A stretch of DNA of 64,000 nt from Gemmatimonadota bacterium (lineage in GTDB: Bacteria; Latescibacterota; UBA2968; UBA8231). Under the pieces are notes generated by a model. It saw nothing but the letters and a program-made list of their open reading frames with translations. It was not told where the DNA came from and did not search any database. Both the position numbers and the translations under genes were made by a program. Below, piece after piece: positions 53,849-62,514 of this stretch (position 1 is the stretch's first letter; each line of letters begins with the position of its first letter). The stretch covers positions 1 through 64,000 of the forward strand of contig VXOR01000029.1 in assembly GCA_009840005.1 (NCBI GenBank), written 5' to 3'.

Positions 53849-54445
53849 ATGACTGCAGGACGTAACAATGCTGAGGTGCTAAGCCAACATTGGTGCACTC
53901 CGCCAAAGTACGTTGACGCGATACGAGAGTTCTTCGCCGAATCGGTCACGCTAGATCCATGCTCCAATCGCCATTCTATCGTGGAGGCGACTGTAGAGTA
54001 CTCTCTGCCTGAGATTGACGGATTATCAGCATCGTGGAATTATCCCACCATCTTCGTCAATCCTCCATACGGCAGGGACCGTGAGAGAGGCACCACGATT
54101 CGAGATTGGCTCCGAAAATGCACCGAGGCTCACGTACAACATGGTGTTGAGGTGCTCGCCCTTGTGCCTGTCGCTACGAATACTCGCCACTGGAAACAAT
54201 ACGTATTTGGTGCTGCTACTGCGGTCTCATTTCTCTACGACACTCGACTGCGCTTTCTCGTAAACGGGAGAGACAGCGGCAAGGGTGCTCCAATGTCCTG
54301 CGCGATGGTCTATTGGGGTCCACAGTACGAGCGCTTTGAAAAGATATTCGTCCGCTTTGGGGCGGTCGTTGACGTTCGGCATCTACATGGAAAACTCATT
54401 GGCACAGGCGAGCATTTGGATCTGTTCAAAACAGTGGAGAACTAA
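53849..54445 (+). CDS. DNA N6-adenine methyltransferase (phage Dam-like)
   Basis: 198 residues. The start 'WCTPPKYVDAIREFF' and 'VTLDPCSN' plus the catalytic NPPYGR motif (near residue 72) are those of the phage-type DNA N-6-adenine-methyltransferase family. Immediately downstream of the frameshifted restriction nuclease, so it likely protects the same site. It seems intact and would make the host DNA methylated even if the nuclease is dead. Confidence 0.9.
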   Translation: MTAGRNNAEVLSQHWCTPPKYVDAIREFFAESVTLDPCSNRHSIVEATVEYSLPEIDGLSASWNYPTIFVNPPYGRDRERGTTIRDWLRKCTEAHVQHGVEVLALVPVATNTRHWKQYVFGAATAVSFLYDTRLRFLVNGRDSGKGAPMSCAMVYWGPQYERFEKIFVRFGAVVDVRHLHGKLIGTGEHLDLFKTVEN

Positions 54446-54447
54446 CG

Positions 54448-55470
54448 CTATCCTCCTAATCCCTGTAGCTGCGCTGGCTCTTCGAGCGGCACCACGGGAT
54501 TTTCCAAAACCCCGATCCCGCCGGAAAAGGTCAACTGCATCACGTCTCCATCCAAAAGCCCCGACGCCAAATCCGCCTCGGCAAAGACGATGGGCGTCCC
54601 CCAGTAAAACGCCATCAGGGTGCGCGGCGCTAGGGGCAGCCGACTAAAAAGATGGCGCTCTAAGTGCAGGAGCCGCCCGGGCATGTTCAGGTTGTTCTGG
54701 CCGGTCGGGCCCTTCTTGTAGGCGATGGATTGTCCGTCGCGCAAGATGCGGCACGAGACCTCGACTTCGGAGTCGTCGTACTCGTCGGCTGTAATCAATA
54801 CCGGCCCTAGGGAAGCGCAGCCACCGGCCCAGTTTTTGGCTTGGGGCAAGTTGAGAGGATTGGCGGCCTCAATGCCGTTGTCGGTGGCGTCATTGCCGCC
54901 GGTGTAGCCCAGCCTATCTAAGCGGCCTTGGCGCGTCAGGCCATAGACTGATACTAGCTCGGTCTCCGGCACTAAGCGCTGGGTGTCGCTGGGTCGGGTG
55001 ATGGGCTGGCCGTGACCGACGACGGCGTCCGGCTCGCCCTTGGCGAACAGCTCGGGACGTCCGCCGCCGGATACTTCGCGGTATTTCTGGTCGTACACGT
55101 TGATGGCCTCGCCGGTGGCCTGCTGTGCTTCGATTTCACGCAACTTGGCGCTGACCTCGTGGGTGACGCCAGCCAGCCACACGCGCAGGGCGTGGGGATG
55201 GCCGGGCGGACCGCTGACTGGCTTGGTGAGATATGGATCGTTGGTGCTGCGGTTGGCCAACAGCGCGTCTAGCGACAGGCGTCGCGTAGCCTTTTTTTGC
55301 AGGTTCCGAGCGGCTGCTACCAACCCAATCTCGTCGCCGCCCCCGTCGTAGTAGAGTTGATGTACGGTGCGCAGTCCCTGTTCTCCGTCCGTCAGATCTA
55401 AGACCTCGTCGCCGATGACGAGGCCCAAGCGCATGCCGTCGCCCGGCTCGATAAATTGCACTAGTTTCAC
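54448..55470 (-). CDS. Fumarylacetoacetate hydrolase (FAH) family protein
   Basis: 340 residues from GTG at 55470, set by AAGGAG at 7-base spacing. The frame upstream to 55878 is Arg/Pro-rich and is chance. The fold region includes 'GVTHEVSAKLREIE' and 'GGNDATDNGIEAANPLNLPQAKNWAGGCASLGP', typical of FAH-family enzymes acting on 2-keto-3-deoxy sugar acids or acylpyruvates. A 2-keto-3-deoxy sugar-acid role would complement the dehydratases in this window. Convergent with the methyltransferase, 2 bases apart. Confidence 0.82.
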   Translation of the reverse strand: MKLVQFIEPGDGMRLGLVIGDEVLDLTDGEQGLRTVHQLYYDGGGDEIGLVAAARNLQKKATRRLSLDALLANRSTNDPYLTKPVSGPPGHPHALRVWLAGVTHEVSAKLREIEAQQATGEAINVYDQKYREVSGGGRPELFAKGEPDAVVGHGQPITRPSDTQRLVPETELVSVYGLTRQGRLDRLGYTGGNDATDNGIEAANPLNLPQAKNWAGGCASLGPVLITADEYDDSEVEVSCRILRDGQSIAYKKGPTGQNNLNMPGRLLHLERHLFSRLPLAPRTLMAFYWGTPIVFAEADLASGLLDGDVMQLTFSGGIGVLENPVVPLEEPAQLQGLGG

Positions 55471-55500
55471 GCGTATTGCTCCTTGGTGATCGTTTAAGAG

Positions 55501-55529
55501 GTAGGGGGCGGTTTGAAACCGCCCCCTAC
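55501..55529. terminator. Perfect 14-bp palindrome (GTAGGGGGCGG family)
   Basis: GTAGGGGGCGGTTT, one G, then its exact reverse complement. It stands between mqnD and the FAH gene. Strong hairpin, without a T tract; relatives with 1-2 changes lie at 60396, 62191 and 63487. Could end mqnD transcription or be a REP-like repeat. Confidence 0.6.
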
Positions 55530-55547
55530 CCGGGTGCGTAACGTCAG

Positions 55548-56375
55548 TTAAAAAATAAAGAGCGGCGCATCGGACTTGGGCGCGATGCCGGCCCGCTCGG
55601 CTCGCTCGATCAGGTCGAATATGGCGGCCTCGCCGTCCGCTCCGTAGTCGAGCGTGTGTTGGTTGACGTACAGGTCGATGTGCGCCTGCATGACGCTGTC
55701 GTCCATTTCTTGGGCGTGCTGGCGGATGTAGCCTCGCACCGCGTCCGGGTGGGCATAGGCGTACTCCACGCTCTGCACGAGTGCGCGGTCGAGTTGGCCT
55801 ATGAGTTCGGGGCCGAGGCTGCGCCGCGCGAGGATGCCGCCGAGGGGGATCGGATGCCCGGTGCTTTCCTCCCACCACTGGCCTAGGTCGATGATCGCTG
55901 CTAGCCCGTGTTGGGCATAGGTGAAGCGGCTTTCGTGGATGATGACGCCCGCATCGACTACGCCTTGCGCGGTCGCTCCTACTATCTGGTCGAAAGGCAT
56001 GATCGCTAGTTGCTCAATGCTAGGATCAAAGAGCCGCAGCAACAGGGCCGCGGTGGTCAGCCGCCCGGGAATGGCGATCCGCTTGTGTTTGAGGTCTTTT
56101 AGCGCCAACTCCTCCCGCGCTATCAGTAGCGGCCCGCATCCCCTCCCCAAGGCACCGCCCGAGTGCAGAAGGCAGTACTCGTCCCGCAAGTGCGCCAGCG
56201 CGTGGAAGGATATTTTGGTCGCGTCGAGTTGCCCTTGCAGCGCCATCTCATTGAGCGTCTCGATGTCCGCCAGCACTTCCTCGCATACCGGCGCACCAGC
56301 GATATGCCCGTGGATTAAGCCGCAAAAGACAAACGTATCGTTGGGGCAGGGCGAATAGCCCAAGGTCACGCGCAT
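55548..56375 (-). CDS. mqnD: 1,4-dihydroxy-6-naphthoate synthase
   Basis: 275 residues. The N-terminal GYSPCPNDTFVFCGLI is the family hallmark, with the substrate-binding 'KISFHALAHLRDEYCLLHSGGALG' and 'GGILARRSLG'. It is a periplasmic-binding-protein fold enzyme that makes 1,4-dihydroxy-6-naphthoate from cyclic dehypoxanthine futalosine in the futalosine menaquinone route. It overlaps mqnB by 10 bases. mqnA, mqnC and mqnE are not in the window. Confidence 0.95.
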   Translation of the reverse strand: MRVTLGYSPCPNDTFVFCGLIHGHIAGAPVCEEVLADIETLNEMALQGQLDATKISFHALAHLRDEYCLLHSGGALGRGCGPLLIAREELALKDLKHKRIAIPGRLTTAALLLRLFDPSIEQLAIMPFDQIVGATAQGVVDAGVIIHESRFTYAQHGLAAIIDLGQWWEESTGHPIPLGGILARRSLGPELIGQLDRALVQSVEYAYAHPDAVRGYIRQHAQEMDDSVMQAHIDLYVNQHTLDYGADGEAAIFDLIERAERAGIAPKSDAPLFIF

Positions 56376-57088
56376 AGTCCCTCCTCCAGAAGCTTCTGAG
56401 CCGCGGCCTGTGCCCTAGCGGCGGCTCCCGGCAAATCCCATTGCTCCCGCGCGCGCTGCTCGACGATGTTGCTCATGGCGCGCAACTCGGCAAAAGGCAC
56501 TTCGTACAGGGCGCATAAGTGCGCGGCGGCCGCGCCCTCCATGTTTTCGCACAAGGCCCCAAAGCACCGCCCCCTTTCCACTCCCAATTCGTCGGTGCCT
56601 GAGCATTCCTGCACGGTGACGAAGGGGCCGATGTGGGCTTCGGGCAAAGCCGCCGCTGCCCGCTGCACCCACTGCTCGTCGATGGGAAAGCAATTGTAGT
56701 AAGAGCGTCCTTTCTCCAGCACCGGAATGCCGATCAACTCCCCACCCTGCCAGCCGTCCGGCGTCCGTACCCCTAGATCTCCGTAGTTTTCCTCGCTGGC
56801 CAAAGCCAAGTCCCCGACGCTTGCCCCGCTCTCTGGGTACGCCCCGCCCACGCCGATCTGTACGACTCGCCGCGGCCGTTGCGCCTGCAAGTAGCAGGTG
56901 AGCGCGTGCGCTGTGTTCACTGCGCCGATCCCGGTAGCCACCAGAGTCATCGGCTGTGTGCCAATTTTCCCGCTCACCCATTCGCGCCCGGCGACGTTGC
57001 GCTGCACGCGCTCGGTCACGGCCTCCCTTAGAGCAAGCTGCTCAAAGGCCGTTGCGCTCAGCACGAGGATATCTTCCGTGGCCGTCAT
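56366..57088 (-). CDS. mqnB: Futalosine hydrolase
   Basis: 240 residues. Nucleoside phosphorylase-fold protein with 'VATGIGAVNTAHALT', 'QIGVGGAYP', 'ENMEGAAAAHLC' and 'RAMSNIVE'. It splits hypoxanthine from futalosine. First gene of a two-gene operon with mqnD. Organisms that use MqnB rather than MTAN-type enzymes make futalosine first. Confidence 0.93.
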   Translation of the reverse strand: MTATEDILVLSATAFEQLALREAVTERVQRNVAGREWVSGKIGTQPMTLVATGIGAVNTAHALTCYLQAQRPRRVVQIGVGGAYPESGASVGDLALASEENYGDLGVRTPDGWQGGELIGIPVLEKGRSYYNCFPIDEQWVQRAAAALPEAHIGPFVTVQECSGTDELGVERGRCFGALCENMEGAAAAHLCALYEVPFAELRAMSNIVEQRAREQWDLPGAAARAQAAAQKLLEEGLCA

Positions 57089-57182
57089 CAGGCATTCCTG
57101 TTAAAATGCCGAATAATATACGGTTGACTGCACCGAGGGCCAGCCGTACAATCCGGCCAGTCACCCTTCCCTGGATAGCCTT

Positions 57183-58355
57183 ATGCACATTTGCCACATC
57201 CGCATCTACTCGGTCGCCGTCCCCCGCGTGTACCACACTCGCGTAGCCCCCACGGGCGGCCACAGCAAGAATGCCTCGCGCTACTACATCCTAGAACTCG
57301 AGACCAATACCGGCCTGCGCGGCCTCGGCGAAATCTCGGATCTAGAGGAGGCGTGGCAAGCGCCGTCGCCCGCAGTCCTGGGTGAGACCCTGACACCCCT
57401 GCTGGCCGGTGCCGACCCGCGCAAACGCCTCGTCGCTTGGGAGCGCGTCGCCGAGGCGCTGCCCGCTGGCTACCATCCGGAATTCCGCCGGCTCGTCAGT
57501 GCAGCCGTGGAAATGGCTCTGATCGACCTTGCGGGCAAGTATTACAATGCCCCGGCTCACGCGCTTTTAGGCAGCCAGTACCGGGACGCGCTACCCATCT
57601 CCTGGGTCGCGTACATCCGCAGTGCGGACGAGCTAGCAGAGGAAATTCAGGAAAAGGTCAATGCGGGCTTTACGGCCTTCAAGCTCAAGGTAGGGGCCGA
57701 CTTTGACCTCGACTGCGAGCGCGTCCGCGTCTGCCGCCGGATCGTCGGCTCGGATGCGTACCTCAAGGCCGATGCTTCGGGCGCGTGGGAAGAGCAAGAG
57801 GCCATCGAGCGGATCCGCGAGTTGGCCGCGCTGGGCGTGGATGCGGTTGAGACGCCGATCCAATGCGTCGCCCGCAAGATAGCCAAGGACCATCCCGAAC
57901 AAGTCAATGCCGACCCAGACTCCGCCGCCTTGGCCCTAGCGAGGGTGCGCGCAGCCGTGCCCGCAGCCCTCATCGAACACGTCGCCGACTTTGACGACTC
58001 ATTTGCCCTCGCTCTTTTGCACCACCGGGCCGTGGAAGCCTTCAACGTCGCGCCCGTCCAGGCCGGTAGCCTGCATCGCGCCCAGCGGCTGAGCCAGCTT
58101 GCCGCGGCCGCTGGCGTCCCCGTCTTGCTCGGCAGCACGGTCGAGCTCGGCATTGGCACGGCTGCGGCCGTGCACTTAGGAGTGGCCACTAAAGCCGTCT
58201 GCGCACCCTCGGATTTGGTCGGTCCGGGCCTGTTGGCGAGCGATGTGGTTGCGCCGCGCTTGACCTACCAGCAGGGTTGCCTGCACGCTCCGTCCGGTCC
58301 GGGATTGGGCGTCGAGTTGATCCCCGAACTGACGGAACAGAAAGGAACTTCATGA
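57183..58355 (+). CDS. Enolase-superfamily enzyme (muconate-cycloisomerase/MenC subgroup)
   Basis: 390 residues. The MLE-like KxK motif FKLKVG (near residue 160) is followed by Asp in KADASGAW and Glu in AVETPIQ. A third ligand, expected as Asp near 'EHVADF', is present. It groups with cycloisomerases or o-succinylbenzoate synthases rather than with the sugar-acid dehydratases. Since the futalosine menaquinone route makes MenC unnecessary, a dipeptide epimerase or other isomerase is more likely. ATG at 57183; overlaps purM (ATGA). Confidence 0.87.
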   Translation: MHICHIRIYSVAVPRVYHTRVAPTGGHSKNASRYYILELETNTGLRGLGEISDLEEAWQAPSPAVLGETLTPLLAGADPRKRLVAWERVAEALPAGYHPEFRRLVSAAVEMALIDLAGKYYNAPAHALLGSQYRDALPISWVAYIRSADELAEEIQEKVNAGFTAFKLKVGADFDLDCERVRVCRRIVGSDAYLKADASGAWEEQEAIERIRELAALGVDAVETPIQCVARKIAKDHPEQVNADPDSAALALARVRAAVPAALIEHVADFDDSFALALLHHRAVEAFNVAPVQAGSLHRAQRLSQLAAAAGVPVLLGSTVELGIGTAAAVHLGVATKAVCAPSDLVGPGLLASDVVAPRLTYQQGCLHAPSGPGLGVELIPELTEQKGTS

Positions 58356-59389
58356 GCCAACGCCTCTCCTATGCCAGCGCGGGCGTCGATATAGACCAGA
58401 CCGATGCGGCCAAGCGCACCATGGCCGCGAGCATGGAGACCGCAGACCCGCGCGTGCTCAATCGGATTGGCGCGTTCGCCACCCTGCTCGACGCTCGCTT
58501 CCCTGGATATGCACACCCAGTGCTGGTCCACAAGAGCGAGGAACCTGGGTCCAAGCAAAAGTTGGCCTTTGCCCACGGTCGCCATCGCGGGGTGTGCTAC
58601 GACATGGTCAACCACCTCATCGACGACATCATCGTCATGGGTGCCGAGCCGATTTCGATCCAGGACGTCATCGTATGCGGCGCGATGGATGGAGCCATCG
58701 TCAACGACCTCGTCGAAGCCTTGGCCGACGCCTGCCGCCAACAGGGCTGCACCCTGACCGGCGGCGAGACTTCAGTGCAGCCCGGCGTGGTCCCCGACGG
58801 CCTCTACGTGCTGACCGCCAGCGTCATCGGCGTGGTTGATAAGGACAACATCATCGACGGCCAGGCGATTGAGGCCGGCGATCAGGTTTTGGCGCTCGCT
58901 TCCAACGGCTTGCACACCAACGGCTACACACTGGTCCGCGCTCTTTTAGACCGGCAACCCGATCTGCTCACAGCAGATGTGGCCGGCGAATCTTTCCTCG
59001 AAGCAGTGCTCAAGCCCCATACCTGCTACTTGCAGGCCATGCGCGGCCTTTTCACCGACCCCAGCCTCCACGGCATGGCCCACATCACCGGCGGCGGCCT
59101 CCGCGACAACCTCAGCCGCATCTTGCCGCTGGGCCTCGACGCCCAGCTCGACTTGGCGACTCTACAGATTCCGTCGGTCTTCCGCACCTTGCGCACAGCA
59201 GGCGACTTAGAGGAAGCGGACATGTTGCGCACGTTTAATATGGGGGTGGGCATGGCGCTGGTGGTCGCGCCCGAAGCCGTGGAACAGGTGCTGGCCCACT
59301 TAGCGGCTCAAGACTGTCGGGCCTATCGGCTCGGGGAAATCGTGGCTGGCGAGCAGGAGGTCGCATTGCAAGGGGAACTCGCCTGGTAG
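58352..59389 (+). CDS. purM: Phosphoribosylformylglycinamidine cyclo-ligase
   Basis: 345 residues. AIR synthase motifs: SYASAGVDID near the start, 'YDMVNHLIDDIIVMGAEPISIQDVI' and 'GGETSVQPGVV', 'ASNGLHTNGYTLVR', 'HITGGGLRDNLSRILP'. It closes the imidazole ring of purines. ATG at 58352 overlaps the enolase-type gene; a longer frame from 58277 is chance. 'GVCYDMVNHL' instead of the more usual GVALDCV is a small deviation. Confidence 0.95.
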   Translation: MSQRLSYASAGVDIDQTDAAKRTMAASMETADPRVLNRIGAFATLLDARFPGYAHPVLVHKSEEPGSKQKLAFAHGRHRGVCYDMVNHLIDDIIVMGAEPISIQDVIVCGAMDGAIVNDLVEALADACRQQGCTLTGGETSVQPGVVPDGLYVLTASVIGVVDKDNIIDGQAIEAGDQVLALASNGLHTNGYTLVRALLDRQPDLLTADVAGESFLEAVLKPHTCYLQAMRGLFTDPSLHGMAHITGGGLRDNLSRILPLGLDAQLDLATLQIPSVFRTLRTAGDLEEADMLRTFNMGVGMALVVAPEAVEQVLAHLAAQDCRAYRLGEIVAGEQEVALQGELAW

Positions 59390-59460
59390 AATTGCCACCT
59401 GAAATCGGCTTGTGCGCCCAATGCACACCCTATTCCTAACCTTCTGAAAGGAGCCGCATT

Positions 59461-60381
59461 ATGAACTATCGAGCCATATTTGTCGTCTGCTTGGCAACGC
59501 TGGGTCTAGCCGTCGCTGGGTGGGGGCAAACCGACGGTAAAATCGCATTTACCTCGTGGCGCGAGGGGGCCGGGGACGTGTGGATTATGAATGCGGATGG
59601 GAGCGCCCCCGTCAACTTAACCCAAGGTCGGCATGGGCATTGCGTTGACTTGGTTTGGTCTCCAGATGGTACGAAGATCGCCTATCTCGCCTATAGTAAA
59701 GATCCCGCTTCCGCCTGGGTCGATTATTCCGTTGCCGATATCTGGGTGATGGACGCCGATGGCGGCAACCCGCAACAATTGGCGCATCTAACAGACACCA
59801 GATTTCAGGAGCTTTTTTGGGCAGAAGACGGAAGTAGCATTTACTACTACTTCCGGTCCCGCTATGAACTGTTCGTTGTGCCGCTGGATGGCAGTGGTGC
59901 CTCACTTATGGACTGGAGGGAGGCGGCTTTGATAGTCCGCGGTTTCCTCGATAATGAAGATCGTTCTCCAGACGGAACCAAACGAATAACCGTCGTGTTG
60001 CAGGACGAAGAGGGCAATGCCTACCTACGCCTAGTTATCTACGCTTCCCCTGATGGGCCTCAGTCTTCTGACCAGATAGAAAATTTCCGGGAGATTCTCC
60101 TTCCTGATCTACCCTATCAACAAGCTGAACTTGAACCTGGCTGGTATAGAGTATCCCACTCTACTTGGTCGCCTGACAGCATGAGAGTCGCTTTCTATGC
60201 CGATAGCGAGCAGGGGTACAGGGAGGTTTGGGTGGTTGATATAGACGGGAGCAACTTGGTCAATCTGACCGACGGTTTGGGCGGAGATTATCCCGCTTGG
60301 CAACCTGTTTCCCTTTCGGTTACTGCGACGAGCGTCGAGGCTCAGTCGTGGGGACGGATCAAATCGCTGCTTTCTCGTTAA
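59461..60381 (+). CDS. Secreted TolB-like beta-propeller protein, copy 1
   Basis: 306 residues. Signal peptide of about 22 residues, then WD40/PD40-type units: 'IAFTSWREGAGDVWIMNADGS', 'VWSPDGTKIAYLAY' and 'WSPDSMRVAFYADSEQGYREVWVVD'. The units resemble the TolB C-terminal propeller, but there is no TolB N-domain. The start has GAAAGGAG. Bases 59508-59850 are identical to 62562-62904 in copy 2. Likely a surface or periplasmic protein. Confidence 0.85.
   Translation: MNYRAIFVVCLATLGLAVAGWGQTDGKIAFTSWREGAGDVWIMNADGSAPVNLTQGRHGHCVDLVWSPDGTKIAYLAYSKDPASAWVDYSVADIWVMDADGGNPQQLAHLTDTRFQELFWAEDGSSIYYYFRSRYELFVVPLDGSGASLMDWREAALIVRGFLDNEDRSPDGTKRITVVLQDEEGNAYLRLVIYASPDGPQSSDQIENFREILLPDLPYQQAELEPGWYRVSHSTWSPDSMRVAFYADSEQGYREVWVVDIDGSNLVNLTDGLGGDYPAWQPVSLSVTATSVEAQSWGRIKSLLSR
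59508..59850. repeat. 343-bp exact duplicate (other copy 62562-62904)
   Basis: The two stretches are identical base for base as far as read. They code for the signal-peptide end and first three propeller units of the two TolB-like genes. The rest of the genes differs. This is the mark of recent gene conversion or duplication. Confidence 0.85.
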
Positions 60382-60395
60382 TCGCGCCTCGTGCA

Positions 60396-60426
60396 TAGGG
60401 GCGGTGCGGAGCGCAAGCCGTTCCTA
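60396..60426. repeat. REP-like palindrome, copy 1
   Basis: TAGGGGCGG ... CCGTTCCTA around a TGCGGAGCGCAAG loop, directly after the first TolB-like gene. Copies with the same loop or a shorter one are at 62191-62220 and 63487-63521. Confidence 0.6.
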
Positions 60427-60453
60427 CGCGCCCTTAACCTCAGGAGGTAAACT

Positions 60454-62142
60454 ATGCACCGCTTTATGGTAGCTATTTTGCTGTTGGCGGCTCCACACGG
60501 GGCTTTTGCCGCAACAGGGGAGTTGTTCGCAGCCCCCAACTTTATCCCCCTCGGCAAAGCCGGTGCCGGTATCGGTCGGGGCCCCAGTGATGACACCGGC
60601 ACTTTGGGCGATGTAGATGGCGATGGGGATTTGGACCTCGTGGTAGCTTGGGCTCGTTGGGCGCCACAATGGGGCTGGATGGTGGCGTCCAACGACGGCT
60701 TGGGTGGCTTGGTCCCCACCCACAACGTCACCCGCCCATCAAGAGAAGAACCGGGAACGCCCATCGTTAGTATCTGGGGGGACGACTTCGACGGGGATGG
60801 ACTCTTGGATCTGGCCTTTCGGGAGGGACACAGCCTCGAACTGTGGCACAACCGGGGTGAGGACGGCTTTGCTACCATCCTGCAACTGTCCAATGTCGGT
60901 TTCGTCGGCCTAGCCGATGGTGAAGGCGACGGCGATGTGGACCTGTTGGTCACGGAGTATGAGGAGCATGACGACGAGGTACTGCACAGCCACGAGGGGC
61001 CATCCCAAGCGACCCTGTGGTCCAACGACGGCGACGCGGCGTTTGTCCGCGGCGATCGGTTCACCCTCGACAGCGAGGAGAGGCTCTGGCCTAGGCTTTG
61101 GCCCGCCGAGCAATCGTTGGGAGTGGGAGGGGCCGCGCGCCTGTTATGGCTCCGATCGTGTTGGAGGCTCGAAGAGGCTGGACCGACGGAGGTTTGGCTA
61201 ACCCAGCCGTGGGCGGCCAGCGCGGAGCCACCGCTTTTTTATGAGTCCATGGTCAACCCCTGTTACTCCACTCCGCTACAGGCCGGTCGCGATGGGCAGG
61301 TGGATTTAGTCGGAGTCGCCGAGGTAACCGCTATCCCCTCCGAGACCTTCGTTAACGCCTATTTCTTCACCTACCACGGCTTGGCGCTGTGGCGTCTGGA
61401 CGCCTCGGGCGTGGTGGCAAGCCACACCCTGCTCGGCTCGCAGATCCACGTGGAAAGTCACCCCCTGGTCAGCGACCTCAACGGCGATGGTCTGATGGAC
61501 GTGGCCGTGATCGATAGCAACGAGGAAACGGGTCCGGCCTTGGTCGTCTTGCTCGGCCAGCGCAATGGCGTGCCTGTCCTCGAAGGCCGCTACCGGCTGT
61601 CGAGCACGATCGACGAGGCGCTCGCTGGCGACTCCAACGGCGATGGAGTCATTGAAGGCCGCCATCAGGTGTCGGGCACGGGCAGCGAGGTGCTCGCCGG
61701 AGACCTCAACGGCGATGGGGCCGCCGAGCTGGTCGTGTTGGGGCGTGTACAAAGCGGTCGTTTTAAGGGTGGGTCTTACTTCTATACAAAGGGTGGGGCT
61801 TTCGTCTTTATCAACCAGAACAGTCCACCCACAGCCGTAGCCGTTGAGTCGGCCACGCCGTCGGACTTTGTCTTGGGTGCGAACTATCCCAATCCGTTTA
61901 ACCCGGCCACGACCATCCCTCTGTCGGTGCCCGACGGTGCCGAGGCTGTGGACGTAGGCATCTACAACCTTTTGGGACAGCTTGTGCGTCAAGTGTGGTC
62001 GGGTCCGTTGGCGGCGGGCGAACACCGGCTGACTTGGGATGGCCGAGACGATAAGGGCCAACTCGTCGCTTCTGGAGCCTATTTGTATCAGGTCCGCGTG
62101 GGCGAGCAGCTACGCACCCGCAAGATGGTCAAGCTCGAATAG
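60454..62142 (+). CDS. Secreted FG-GAP/VCBS repeat protein with C-terminal sorting-like domain
   Basis: 562 residues. Signal peptide of about 20 residues. Several Asp/Gly-rich VCBS units bind calcium in related proteins: 'LGDVDGDGDLDLVVAW', 'GDDFDGDGLLDLAF', 'ADGEGDGDVDLLVTE', 'SDLNGDGLMDVAVI' and 'GDLNGDGAAELVVLG'. The C-terminal 90 residues carry 'FVLGANYPNPFNPATTI' and 'GQLVRQVW ... SGAYLYQVRVG ... RKMVKL', the FlgD-like Por-sorting-style tail. No upstream promoter cassette as at 62.4 kb is seen; it may be co-transcribed with the preceding gene. Confidence 0.9.
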   Translation: MHRFMVAILLLAAPHGAFAATGELFAAPNFIPLGKAGAGIGRGPSDDTGTLGDVDGDGDLDLVVAWARWAPQWGWMVASNDGLGGLVPTHNVTRPSREEPGTPIVSIWGDDFDGDGLLDLAFREGHSLELWHNRGEDGFATILQLSNVGFVGLADGEGDGDVDLLVTEYEEHDDEVLHSHEGPSQATLWSNDGDAAFVRGDRFTLDSEERLWPRLWPAEQSLGVGGAARLLWLRSCWRLEEAGPTEVWLTQPWAASAEPPLFYESMVNPCYSTPLQAGRDGQVDLVGVAEVTAIPSETFVNAYFFTYHGLALWRLDASGVVASHTLLGSQIHVESHPLVSDLNGDGLMDVAVIDSNEETGPALVVLLGQRNGVPVLEGRYRLSSTIDEALAGDSNGDGVIEGRHQVSGTGSEVLAGDLNGDGAAELVVLGRVQSGRFKGGSYFYTKGGAFVFINQNSPPTAVAVESATPSDFVLGANYPNPFNPATTIPLSVPDGAEAVDVGIYNLLGQLVRQVWSGPLAAGEHRLTWDGRDDKGQLVASGAYLYQVRVGEQLRTRKMVKLE

Positions 62143-62190
62143 ACGATCTGACCGTAAAAAAAGAAGGAAAGAGCGATATCAAATCTCGTC

Positions 62191-62220
62191 CGTAGGGGCG
62201 GTCCTCAAGCCGCTCCTACG
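62191..62220. repeat. REP-like palindrome, copy 2
   Basis: CGTAGGGGCGG-N8-CCGCTCCTACG, one mismatch in the stem, in the space after the FG-GAP gene. Confidence 0.6.
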
Positions 62221-62393
62221 CGCCTTTCTGCACCAATCCTGCCTTATCGGTCCACAAGCGCAAAATCCAAAGTAATCTCCATTCGAAAAAACCGTAGGCG
62301 GCCAACACGGGAAGCCGTGGAAAGCCTTGCGCTAGCGGCTGAAACTGCTCATCGTAAAAAGAATCATCTCATATTTTGAGTGTTATGTTTTTC

Positions 62394-62424
62394 AATCCTT
62401 TAGGGTGTTCCTAAAGGATTTTTT
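62394..62424 (+). terminator. Intrinsic terminator, cassette copy 2
   Basis: An 11-bp perfect stem (62394-62404 with 62410-62420), 5-nt loop and a T run. Downstream of the FG-GAP gene and directly before the sigma54-like promoter. 62143-62514 contains this cassette and the REP-like palindrome and no gene. Confidence 0.8.
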
Positions 62425-62440
62425 GTCGGCGGCCTAATTT

Positions 62441-62458
62441 TTGGCACGGAATGTGCCT
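62441..62458 (+). promoter_or_regulatory. Sigma54-like promoter of TolB-like copy 2
   Basis: TTGGCACG-GAAT-GTGCCT: GG at 62443-62444 and GC at 62455-62456, exactly GG-N10-GC, close to the RpoN consensus TTGGCACG-N4-TTGCW. It is 57 bases upstream of the start at 62515. Enhancer-binding sites were not identified. Confidence 0.6.
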
Positions 62459-62514
62459 ATATCTCCTATTACAACGTTCTATCTTATTCGTAACCTTATG
62501 CAAGGAGCCGCGTT

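Noticed and set aside
55471..55878. N-terminal extension of the FAH protein
   Set aside because: Arg/Pro-rich, crosses mqnD on the same strand in another frame; GTG at 55470 with AAGGAG is the better start.
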